Shown here: piece after piece, positions 42,325 through 49,116 of the stretch
Numbering within the stretch: position 1 is the first letter of the stretch
Layout: every line of letters starts with the position of its first letter
NCBI GenBank assembly: GCA_024349765.1
Contig: AP026073.1
Location: forward strand, 310,001-374,000
DNA length: 64,000 bases
Direction: 5' to 3'
From: Streptomyces nigrescens
GTDB taxonomy: Bacteria > Actinomycetota > Actinomycetes > Streptomycetales > Streptomycetaceae
Translations under genes and position numbers: made by a program
Notes under the pieces: generated by a model
What the model was told of the DNA's origin: nothing
The model's database searches: none
What the model saw: the letters and a program-made list of their open reading frames with translations, nothing else

Positions 42325-42525
42325 TCAGCCGAGGGCGCGGAGGCTCGTCAGCACTAGGAGGAAGAGCGTCAGTGCGGCGCCAGCCGCGGCTGAACCGCCT
42401 CGGATGCAGGCTGGCGTGCGGGCTCCTTCCCACCGAGCGAGTAGGCCGGCCACCATGCCGACAATGATCGCTGCCAGCACCGCCGCCAGGATAAGCAGCA
42501 GCCTGACGTAGAGGGGCAGTCCCAC
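42325..42525 (-). CDS. Small two-helix membrane protein
   Basis: 66 residues from GTG 42525, preceded by GGAGGTTGAA. Two hydrophobic helices (VRLLLILAAVLAAIIVGMVAGLLA and AAGAALTLFLLVLTSLRAL) are separated by a short loop WEGARTPACIRGG. Function unknown; small proteins of this type are frequent in Streptomyces integrative elements. The good ribosome binding site makes it a credible gene. Confidence 0.65.
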   Translation of the reverse strand: MGLPLYVRLLLILAAVLAAIIVGMVAGLLARWEGARTPACIRGGSAAAGAALTLFLLVLTSLRALG

Positions 42526-42620
42526 TTCAACCTCCGTTGCACACAAGCGAGATGAACACACTCAGCTTCCGTGCAGGCCGGCTGCTGAACTAGCATTCCG
42601 GACTACCTCGATAAATCACA

Positions 42621-42660
42621 GGACTATGCAGGACTTCGCAGGAGTATGGGGGACTACATG
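42621..42660. repeat. Four 10-bp phased repeats over an HTH gene start
   Basis: GGACTATGCA, GGACTTCGCA, GGAGTATGGG and GGACTACATG lie in perfect 10-bp register, with a further GGACTACCTC at 42600. One copy per helical turn suggests cooperative binding on one DNA face, perhaps autoregulation by the downstream HTH protein. Confidence 0.6.
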
Positions 42661-43470
42661 GGGCGACGACTGGAGCCGCTCGACGCAGAGAACCCTCTGC
42701 ATGTGTTCGCCCTGCGACTGAGGCAACTCAGGGACGCGGCCGGGACAGCAGGGGACACCAAGGCGACGTGCCAACGAGTGGGCATCTCACCCACGACGTA
42801 CTACGCATGGCTGGCTGGGAAGCAACTTCCAGGAAGAGACGCCTTGGAGCGCACGGTCAAAGCATGGGGCGGAGAGGTCGCGGAGTGGTTGGAGCTTAGA
42901 GGCCGGACAGAGGAGACACTCGCGAAGTTGGCGGCGCAACAACGAGCCCTGGCTTCGCCGCCCCAACCATCGGCCCGCTCCCAAGAGGTCGAGACCCAGG
43001 AACGGAGTGTCCTTCCTTCTGGAACTTCAGCTCATGTGAGGCTTCGAGAGGCGCGTGAACTTCTCCGAATCCTTGGCTTCCTGGATGAAGCTACAGGTGA
43101 GCGCTCTGGACTCATTTTCTTGTCCTTGCTCAATTTAACTCCAGATAGGGATTGGCATCAGGTGGAGCGACCAGTGCGGCAGACGGTTGATGCTATGCGG
43201 TGGATCGGAGAATTCTATGGGGTTCACTACAAGCCGAACACCAGAGAGACGATTCGTCGGCGCACCCTTCATGAATTCAGGGAGAAGGCTCTCATCGTTT
43301 GGAATCCAGACAACCCCAACCGTCCCATCAACTCGCCCAAGTGGTGTTTTCAATTGTCGGACATGTACTTCCCGTTGATTCGCGGCTACAAACAAAAGTA
43401 CTTCTGGCGCGAACTGGCAGATTTCTGGGGAAGAGTCGGTCACGGGTTCTTTGGAGATGAGAGCAGGTGA
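42658..43470 (+). CDS. HTH protein fused to PstI/BsuBI-type recognition domain, no nuclease domain
   Basis: 270 residues from ATG 42658 (ATG 42646 is in frame). Residues about 10-75 form an XRE-like HTH (CQRVGISPTTYYAWLAGKQL). After a polar linker, residues about 125-260 read LREARELLRILGF, ERSGLIFLSLLNL, HYKPNTRETIRRRTLHEF and NRPINSPKWCFQL. These closely follow the N-terminal DNA-binding domain of PstI (KDYKPNSRETIRRQTLHQF, recalled). The C-terminal catalytic domain of these enzymes is absent, and no methyltransferase gene is nearby. It may be a sequence-specific regulator made from a restriction-enzyme domain. Local GC is lower than the chromosome's. Confidence 0.78.
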   Translation: MGRRLEPLDAENPLHVFALRLRQLRDAAGTAGDTKATCQRVGISPTTYYAWLAGKQLPGRDALERTVKAWGGEVAEWLELRGRTEETLAKLAAQQRALASPPQPSARSQEVETQERSVLPSGTSAHVRLREARELLRILGFLDEATGERSGLIFLSLLNLTPDRDWHQVERPVRQTVDAMRWIGEFYGVHYKPNTRETIRRRTLHEFREKALIVWNPDNPNRPINSPKWCFQLSDMYFPLIRGYKQKYFWRELADFWGRVGHGFFGDESR

Positions 43471-43892
43471 TCGAGCGTAAGTTGCCATGGTTCTCAGGAG
43501 AATGTGTATAAAGTCCTGCCTGCGAATAAAGCAGGTGCCGTCGGACCTCATGCGTGATGGGTCAACCAAAAAGTGCGGCGAGCTCACACATTGAGTCATT
43601 CATCTCCCGGCGGGGCGGTTAATTCGCTGTGTAATAAGGCTGAAGCGAGGGCGCAGAAGGCTTAAGGATGCCTCTGTGTGCGGCAGCGGGTATCTAGGGA
43701 GAGCGCCTCAGCCTGAGGGTCGGCTCCTTCTTCTTCGCAGGAAAATCGATACCCGTACATGATCCAAGGGAGGCACCCCCGGTGGGTCCTAATAAATTTC
43801 AGGCGGGCATTACCCCAGGCAATTGTATATTCCGTTTACTGAATTGCCCCGCCCTTTGAGGTGGGCCCAGTATGTGAAGACGCTTTGCTTTG
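43471..43892. other. 422-bp low-GC non-coding stretch of the island
   Basis: No convincing gene on either strand. CGGGTATC (43687-43694) pairs with GATACCCG (43748-43755) around an inner CCTCAG-C-CTGAGG palindrome (43706-43718) and a pyrimidine-rich run, giving a possible structured RNA. No remnant of a nuclease catalytic domain was recognised. Confidence 0.5.
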
Positions 43893-44369
43893 TTAGTTCG
43901 ACGTCGCGATCGGGCAGCCCAGGGCAGCGTGATAACGGTTCGGGGAGCAGGTCACAACTGCCAGGGACAGGTAGCAGGGGCGTTCTAGGTAGAAGCCGTA
44001 TGACACATCAGCACCTGAGTGCAGTTCTTCGGCAGCAGCATGCACTATCCGGGCCAGGCCCGTGGTGTCGCGGTACCTTTCCGACGCGAACCGAGATGCG
44101 TACTCGGCCAGCCGCTCACCGAGCCATGATGCCGCCTCCTTTGCCTCATCCCAGGTGCCTCGAACCGCTGAAGGGGGCTTGATAAGCCAGTACGCCGTTT
44201 CGAGAGGCGGGAGGTCCGATGTGGGGAACTCTAGGGCGGCCTCGCGGTAACGCTGGATCAGTTCCGGCTTGCTGCCGGCCGGGGGTGGGTCAGGGTGCGG
44301 GGGACGTCGTAGAGCCTCGTTGTCGAAGCGCTCTTTCGGCCCGGTCCATAGGTAGCCGTGGTGGTGCAC
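43893..44369 (-). CDS. Hypothetical island protein
   Basis: 158 residues from GTG 44369; the true start may lie elsewhere because no ribosome site is evident and the frame continues upstream. The sequence looks coding (PELIQRYREAALEFP, AYWLIKPPSAVRGTWDEAKE, YRDTTGLARIVHAAAEEL) but I recognise no family. It is predicted soluble and mostly helical. It is oriented like the DUF397/XRE genes to its right and may be the last member of that group. Confidence 0.55.
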   Translation of the reverse strand: MHHHGYLWTGPKERFDNEALRRPPHPDPPPAGSKPELIQRYREAALEFPTSDLPPLETAYWLIKPPSAVRGTWDEAKEAASWLGERLAEYASRFASERYRDTTGLARIVHAAAEELHSGADVSYGFYLERPCYLSLAVVTCSPNRYHAALGCPIATSN

Positions 44370-44451
44370 CAGTCGTTCCCGTTCGAGTGGTGCCAGCCGG
44401 GCCGGACCCAGGGACGGGGGATGTTCCCGGCCCGACTGGCGGGAGGGGGGA

Positions 44452-44676
44452 TCAGATGTTCAGGCCGAAGCGCGCCGGGTCGATGCCGGCCGCGCTCAGC
44501 TCCTCCGTGGTGAACCGCAGCGGCTCCGCACTCGGCCGCTTGCTGTCACCGAGCGCCCAGAGACCGTCGCCGATCCGGGCCAGGGTCACGCACCCCTCCG
44601 TGCAGGGGCCGCCGCACGCCTGGACGAACGAGGCCCCGCTGATGTCGAGCGCGTACAGGTCGGTTCCGTTCTGCAT
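44452..44676 (-). CDS. DUF397-like small protein
   Basis: 74 residues from ATG 44676, with GGAAGG 7 bp upstream; GTG 44679 is adjacent. It reads ALDISGASFVQACGGPCTEGCVTLARIG, then DSKRPSAEPLRFTTEEL. The C-terminal DSK..P....L.FT pattern is that of DUF397 proteins, which occur next to XRE/DUF5753 regulators in Streptomyces and act with them as antitoxin-like or regulatory partners. Three Cys occur in the first half. Confidence 0.72.
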   Translation of the reverse strand: MQNGTDLYALDISGASFVQACGGPCTEGCVTLARIGDGLWALGDSKRPSAEPLRFTTEELSAAGIDPARFGLNI

Positions 44677-44958
44677 CACTGCACCTTCCTGCTAACTGAT
44701 CACGGCCATGGCTGGCCGTCGCCGCCCGAACGGGCGGGAGTCAAAGGGGGAGAGCCGCGCTTCAGCGGTTGGAACGCTTGCCGTACTCGGCGCACCGCGT
44801 GCACTCGCACGGCGGCCACGCGGAAGTCATGAGAGGTGCCAGATCATCGCTCGCGGATACTGCCTGCTCGGGCCCCCGCGATCGCCCGGAGTCACGGGAA
44901 ACGCGCATCGTCATCAGCGGCCGGTCAGCGAAGAGACGCTGCGCCGCTCCCTTACGCG

Positions 44959-45171
44959 TCACGCGTGTACCTCGGCTTGGTGGCGGCGGAGCCTTACGTT
45001 GCCGTCTGAAACCCCGCTGTAGTTCCCTGCGGATCGCGCGTTCTCGCGAGCCACCGACAGCGAGAGGCACGTACGGCATCCGGGCTTAGGGGACGGCTCA
45101 CTTGTCCCGTTCATCAGGCTAATTGCCGATGCGGTCGACTCCGGATCGGAAGTTCTCTCTTCGCTCCCCAT
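44959..45171 (-). CDS. Small Cys-containing hypothetical protein
   Basis: 70 residues from ATG 45171, with no strong ribosome site. The C-terminal half, PGCRTCLSLSVARENARSAG then SDGNVRLRRHQAEVHA, resembles small CxxC proteins that accompany XRE/DUF397 genes in Streptomyces. The N-terminal 25 residues are low-complexity. It follows the XRE gene by 32 bp in the same direction. The region 44680-44958 beyond it shows no firm gene. Confidence 0.45.
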   Translation of the reverse strand: MGSEERTSDPESTASAISLMNGTSEPSPKPGCRTCLSLSVARENARSAGNYSGVSDGNVRLRRHQAEVHA

Positions 45172-45203
45172 GACGCCATCTTCGGCTGGCCGGGGGCGCG
45201 CCT

Positions 45204-46034
45204 CTAGGCTGTTTCCTGTTCCCGCAAAAAGTCGTTGCGAATGTCTTCGAGTAGGCCTCGCATTCTGTCCCCCGACAGAGCTACGGCCGCGAACCCATTG
45301 AACTTATCTACGTACAGCCCAACGTCTCTCGGGTCCGTAACGACCACTTCAGCGTGCACGGTCTCTATCGTCACCATGTGGTCATCGCGGATAACGAACG
45401 CGTGATTGGCGATGTCGTGTTGCTGAATCGCCAGCGGCACCACTCGCACATCCACGTGAGGCAGGCGCGATATGGAGGCGATGCGGTCGAGCTGCGCCGC
45501 CATCATCTGCGGTGGGACGATTCTCCACCTTAGTGCCGGTTCCGTGATGACGAACTGAAGTGATTTCGTGCTGTCGTACAGAACCGCTTGCCGTTCGAGC
45601 CTTCCGCTGATTGTGCGCGTGAGGGCGTCTTCACCCAGGTTGTGCCGTTTCAGAACGGCCCGGATGTACTCCGGGGTTTGGAGCAGGCCGGGGATCAGTG
45701 CCGGTTGAAAGAGCCGCAGCGTCGACATCTGGGCTTCCAGGGCCTTGGCGGCTTGCTGCCCCTTGTGGACGCCGATGCGCTTCAGCAGCCGCCACGCTGT
45801 AGCTTCGGTCGCGGACGCGCGGGCAGCCTCCGTGTACTCGGCCTTGACTTCATCCGATACGCCGATGGCGGTCAGGATGCGTTCAACATCCGTGGCGCTC
45901 GGTGCGAGCTTGGCATTCTCGATCTTGGACAGCTTGGACGGAGACATGAGGGCGCTGCGGGCCACTGCCTTGGCTTCTTTTCCAGATGCCATTCGCAGCG
46001 CCCGCAGCGCGGCCCCAAGCTGTGCTCTGTTCAC
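45204..46034 (-). CDS. XRE-family regulator with DUF5753 domain
   Basis: 276 residues from GTG 46034, which overlaps the stop of the DUF6879 gene in GTGA. N-terminal HTH: LGAALRALRMASGKEAKAVA and MSPSKLSKIENAKLAPS. The C-terminal DUF5753 region (about residues 95-270) includes FQPALIPGLLQTPEYIRAVL, RQAVLYDSTKSLQFVITEPALRW and HVDVRVVPL. This family (WhiJ/BldD-neighbour type) is abundant in Streptomyces and works with DUF397 partners in developmental or stress regulation. It forms a three-gene operon with 46031-46730. Confidence 0.9.
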   Translation of the reverse strand: MNRAQLGAALRALRMASGKEAKAVARSALMSPSKLSKIENAKLAPSATDVERILTAIGVSDEVKAEYTEAARASATEATAWRLLKRIGVHKGQQAAKALEAQMSTLRLFQPALIPGLLQTPEYIRAVLKRHNLGEDALTRTISGRLERQAVLYDSTKSLQFVITEPALRWRIVPPQMMAAQLDRIASISRLPHVDVRVVPLAIQQHDIANHAFVIRDDHMVTIETVHAEVVVTDPRDVGLYVDKFNGFAAVALSGDRMRGLLEDIRNDFLREQETA

Positions 46035-46555
46035 GCCCCGTACTTGGCCCACCATTCGGTAAATGGTTCCGCATGGGCGAGTGCCATGTCGCGGTACCTG
46101 GTGAACTCTGCCACCTGTTCCGGCTCCAGCACTTCCGAGCCCAGGTACTTTCCTGCCCCGTCATATTTCATCACGGCCACGGACTCGGAATCGAAGCACC
46201 AGAAGTCCGGTACGCCGGCCAGGGGATTGGGTTCCTCGGTGACGTCGAGGATGAAGAACTCTTCACCTCCGGTCATGTTCTTCCGGTAGCCCCACCCGAG
46301 TTCGAACAAAAGATAGTCTGTGAGCGGGCGCGACAGAATGTGCACCCGATACACCCGCTTCCCGTTCTCGGTGTGCGAGCGGAGTTCTTCCACCCATCCT
46401 GCGTTGTAGTCCTCGGGCTGCGGCTCCCCGGCCAGGTAGGCGTGATATGCGTCGACGTTCCCGGACTTGCTGTAGTCGTCCAGGGTTTCCAGACGGAAAG
46501 CCTCACGCTGGAACGAGTCGAAGAGGTCGCCGAGGGTCTTAGATGAGCTTGTCAC
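46031..46555 (-). CDS. DUF6879-family protein
   Basis: 174 residues from GTG 46555, overlapping the upstream small gene by 17 bp. Motifs include FDSFQREAFRLETLDDYS, HTENGKRVYRVHILSRPLTDYLLFELGWGY, FFILDVTEEPNPL and DFWCFDSESVAVMKYD. They match the DUF6879 proteins typically encoded just upstream of an XRE/DUF5753 regulator. The biochemical role is unknown. Translational coupling to that regulator is clear. Confidence 0.85.
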   Translation of the reverse strand: MTSSSKTLGDLFDSFQREAFRLETLDDYSKSGNVDAYHAYLAGEPQPEDYNAGWVEELRSHTENGKRVYRVHILSRPLTDYLLFELGWGYRKNMTGGEEFFILDVTEEPNPLAGVPDFWCFDSESVAVMKYDGAGKYLGSEVLEPEQVAEFTRYRDMALAHAEPFTEWWAKYGA

Positions 46556-46730
46556 GGATGGCCTTCTGGAGCAGTTCCATCGGAATCTCGACCAGGGTTT
46601 CGTGAGCGGGAATCTGGAGCCCGTGGTCCGTTGGCGTCTCGCCCTGCACCAGGAAAGTGCCGCGATCCGTCGCGTAGATCGTAGGGCAGTCCTTGATGTC
46701 GCAGGTGCTGACCAGCTTGGTGACCTTCAT
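46539..46730 (-). CDS. Small hypothetical protein, first gene of the XRE operon
   Basis: 63 residues from ATG 46730, preceded by GGAGGGG. The sequence (VTKLVSTCDIKDCPTIYATD, then LVQGETPTDHGLQIP, ETLVEIPMELLQKAI) matches the short companions of DUF6879/XRE units in streptomycetes. It has a CxxxxC pair. Its end overlaps the next start by 17 bp. Function unknown. Confidence 0.78.
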   Translation of the reverse strand: MKVTKLVSTCDIKDCPTIYATDRGTFLVQGETPTDHGLQIPAHETLVEIPMELLQKAIRDKLI

Positions 46731-47003
46731 GGTCTGGGTTCCCCTCCCATGCCGCTGTCAGTGCCTCGCGTCTGGGTTGATGCTCCCGAGGGCCGGGCGT
46801 GTGGGTCAAGCGATCACGGTTGACGGGACGGGAAACCGCGTGACGCCCTCCAAGCCTGCTCGTCTGTTGCCCTCTCAGGCTCGGCTTCAAGGCGGCTGGG
46901 GTGACCTGCGCAGACTGTTGACGATCATGGGGAAATGCTGGGGAGCCCTCCTCTGAGAGGGCTGTTCATGCAGGTCAGGACCATATGACCTGTAAAGCAC
47001 AGA
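46731..47003. promoter_or_regulatory. Right-end arm region of the island
   Basis: Non-coding between the XRE operon start and attR. TGACCTGC at 46902-46909, GCAGGTCA at 46970-46977 and TGACCTG at 46986-46992 repeat the left-end motif; the last two form CAGGTCA-N8-TGACCTG. A hairpin GCCCTC-CTCTGA-GAGGGC lies at about 46945-46962. These are probable integrase/Xis sites and an outward terminator. Confidence 0.6.
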
Positions 47004-47063
47004 ATCTACGAGGGCACCAACCAGGTCCAGCGCATCGTGATGGCGCGCAACCTGCCCCAGTAA
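47004..47063 (+). pseudogene. attR: stranded native 3' end of the acyl-CoA dehydrogenase gene
   Basis: Nineteen codons plus TAA encoding IYEGTNQVQRIVMARNLPQ with GC-rich host codons (ATC TAC, CAG GTC, CGC). It is in frame with nothing upstream in the island. This is the original end of the gene now at 38050-39222, separated by island insertion, and it still sits next to a strong terminator. Confidence 0.88.
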
Positions 47064-47078
47064 GCACCACGGCAGACA

Positions 47079-47118
47079 GGAAGGGGCCCGGACCGCCGTC
47101 GCGGTCCGGGCCCCTTCC
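47079..47118. terminator. Strong bidirectional hairpin (original dehydrogenase terminator)
   Basis: GGAAGGGGCCCGGACCGC (47079-47096), tetraloop CGTC, and GCGGTCCGGGCCCCTTCC (47101-47118): an 18-bp perfect stem between attR and the convergent LCP gene. Confidence 0.88.
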
Positions 47119-47136
47119 CGTGGCCGGGTCCCTGCG

Positions 47137-48420
47137 TCAGTTGCTGCTGACCGTGACCTTCTCGTCGTTGTTCAGCTGCTGGACCAGCTGCTGCACCTTG
47201 GCCTTGTCCCACACCAGGTTGCCGCCGGTGGAGCCGGAGATCGGCATGTTCATCGACTTGCCGTCACCGCTGGTTACGCCCTTCATCGCGAAGAACATCT
47301 CGCCCAGGTCCCACAGGCTCATGTCCTTGTCGACGATCAGCGTGTCCAGGCCGGCGCCCATCACCGGGTAGAGCTTGAACGGGTTGAGCACGGTGCTCGG
47401 CGTGGCGGTCTGGCTGGCCAGCGACGACAGGAACTTCTGCTGGTTCTTCGTCCGGTCCAGGTCACTGCCGGCGAAGGCGTGCCGGGTGCGGACGAAGGCG
47501 AGCGCCTGCTGGCCGTTGAGGGTCTGCTTGCCGGCCGGGAAGTCGGCGCCGGACCACTTGTCCTTGAACGCCTTGGGGATGTCCATCTCCACACCGCCGA
47601 TGGCGTCCACGATGTTGGCGAAGCCGGCGAAGCCGATCTCCACGTAGTGGTCGATGTGCAGGTGGGTGTTGGCCTCGACGGTGCGCACCAGCAGCTCCGG
47701 GCCGTCCTCGGCGTAGGCCGCGTTGAGCTTGGTGTGCCGCCCGGTGCCCGGGTACTTCTTGCCGGAGTCCGAGCCGACGAAGGACGGTATCTCGACGTCC
47801 GAGTCACGCGGCAGCGAGATCAGCGTCGGGCCGTTGCTGCCGTCGTGCAGGATCATCATCGAGTCGGTGCGCTTGCCCTCGGCGGAGCCGGTGTGCAGCT
47901 TCTTCTTCTCCTCGGCGGACATGCCCTCGCGGCTGTCCGAGCCGACGATCAGGTAGTTCGTGCCGTCGCCGGTCGCCGGCCGGTCGATGACCTTGCTGAG
48001 GTCGACCTGGCGGCGGAGCTTGCCGTCGGCCCAGAAGTACGTGGCGACCGAGGCGACCGCCAGGACGGCGACCAGGGTGATGATCGTCCACTTGATGCGC
48101 CGGCCCCAGCGCGGCCGCGGCCGCCCGCCGCCGTAGTCGTCGCCGTAGCGGTCCCCGCCACCGCCGCCGCCTCCGTAGACCTGGCCGGTGTTGTAACCGT
48201 CGTACGCGTCGTCGTAGCCCTGGGACTGCTGCGGCGGCACGGTCGCGCCCCTGCGTGGGGACATCGACGGCGGCAGCGGGGGCTCCTGTCGCCGATAGCC
48301 GGGTGCCGCGTCACGCCGCACCTGGGGCATGGCACGCGCACCCTCCGGGTCGGCGCCGCTGCCGCGCCCGTACCCGTTGCCGTTCCGGTCGCCGGACCAT
48401 CCGTTGGGCCACTCATTCAT
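47137..48420 (-). CDS. LytR-CpsA-Psr (LCP) family protein 1
   Basis: 427 residues from ATG 48420. A long Gly/Pro/Tyr-rich cytoplasmic N-terminus (about 110 residues) precedes one membrane anchor (IKWTIITLVAVLAVASVATYF). The extracytoplasmic LCP domain has NYLIVGSDSREGMS, MMILHDGSNGPTLISLPRDS, KLNAAYAEDGPELLVRTVE, HYVEIGFAGFANIVDAIGG and ALAFVRTRHAFAGSDLDRTKNQQKF. The Arg and Asp residues that bind polyprenyl phosphate are present. LCP enzymes attach wall polymers to peptidoglycan. It has no LytR_C domain, unlike three of the other copies. Confidence 0.92.
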   Translation of the reverse strand: MNEWPNGWSGDRNGNGYGRGSGADPEGARAMPQVRRDAAPGYRRQEPPLPPSMSPRRGATVPPQQSQGYDDAYDGYNTGQVYGGGGGGGDRYGDDYGGGRPRPRWGRRIKWTIITLVAVLAVASVATYFWADGKLRRQVDLSKVIDRPATGDGTNYLIVGSDSREGMSAEEKKKLHTGSAEGKRTDSMMILHDGSNGPTLISLPRDSDVEIPSFVGSDSGKKYPGTGRHTKLNAAYAEDGPELLVRTVEANTHLHIDHYVEIGFAGFANIVDAIGGVEMDIPKAFKDKWSGADFPAGKQTLNGQQALAFVRTRHAFAGSDLDRTKNQQKFLSSLASQTATPSTVLNPFKLYPVMGAGLDTLIVDKDMSLWDLGEMFFAMKGVTSGDGKSMNMPISGSTGGNLVWDKAKVQQLVQQLNNDEKVTVSSN

Positions 48421-48586
48421 ACCGGGCAGTGTGCACGGCCCAGGGGCCCGTCCCATAGGGCGGGTGCGGGATCGGGCCAGGCCTGTTGCAGACCTGATGC
48501 AAAGCGACGGCGGCGTTCCGCCGCATATCGCAAGGGCCCGTGACCATTCCGACCTGCACGAACGGAATCTACGATTCCGGATGCTC

Positions 48587-49081
48587 CCCACGTACTCGTT
48601 GCACTTTGTGGCATTGCCCACGTAGTCGGCTGCGCCTTGTCTCCTCCCCACGTACCTGGCTTTCCCGCCGCGGGTCGTCTCGCCGTTGCGCCTGGCGGCG
48701 GGCGTGGTGTTGTCGGGTGCGGTGCCGGCCCTCCAGACTTCGTCCTCCGGTCCAGCCCCTCCCGTGAGTGGGAGGTGAGAGGTGGTTGGGGGCGTGCGTT
48801 GTCTGTTGACCGTACGCGTGTGGGCGTTACGTGCACCCCCACCATCGTTTTCTTTCCCTCTCACGGGAGGGGGCGGGCCGGAGGGGCCGGTTGTGTGGAC
48901 GTAAAGCGTCAGCAGTCCACACAACCGGCCCCGGAGGTCCGTCACCGCACCCGACACCCACCCAGCCCGCCGCAGGCGCAACGGCGAACAACAACCGCGG
49001 CGGGACAGCCAGGTACGTGCGGGGCGCCGCAAAGCGCGCAACGGCGAGCAAGCCCCGCGGCGGGACAGCCAGGTACGTGGG
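48587..49081. repeat. Large nested palindromic intergenic repeat, copy D
   Basis: Lies between the divergent LCP and thioesterase genes in the orientation of copy A. Left modules CCCACGTAC occur at 48587 and 48647 (CCCACGTAG at 48617), and right modules GTACGTG at about 49013 and GTACGTGGG at 49073-49081. The invariant hairpin is at 48883-48932. Outside the terminal modules, a further perfect 19-bp inverted pair, CGGCTGCGCCTTGTCTCCT (48627-48645) and its complement (49083-49101), extends the palindrome into local flanking sequence. Confidence 0.9.
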
Positions 49082-49116
49082 AAGGAGACAAGGCGCAGCC
49101 GCTTAGGCTGGGGCGC

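Larger units (their letters stand above)
39166..47003. mobile_element. Integrative genomic island of about 7.8 kb inserted in acyl-CoA dehydrogenase gene
   Basis: Bounded on the left by a synonymous replacement of the dehydrogenase 3' end and on the right by a second copy of that end. It encodes a tyrosine integrase reading inward from the left end, an Xis-like protein, winged-helix and HTH proteins, and an XRE/DUF6879/DUF397 set. GC content is visibly lower than the flanks, especially at 42080-42125 and 43000-43900. No plasmid-transfer or prophage structural genes are visible, so it is a minimal or reduced AICE-like element. The exact crossover is uncertain within a few bases near 39163-39180 and 47000-47015. 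Confidence 0.88.

Noticed and set aside
42036-42467. 143-codon forward frame across the iteron region
   Set aside because: It runs through the terminator hairpin and antisense to the small membrane-protein gene with a good ribosome site; no family match.
44762-44917. Small ORF ending PPCECTRCAEYGKRSNR
   Set aside because: The Cys-rich tail is suggestive, but there is no ribosome site, the start is arbitrary and the upstream residues are low-complexity.
39422-47003. Prophage or conjugative AICE
   Set aside because: No capsid, portal, lysis, FtsK-like transfer or clear replication initiator gene is seen; only recombination and regulatory genes are present.
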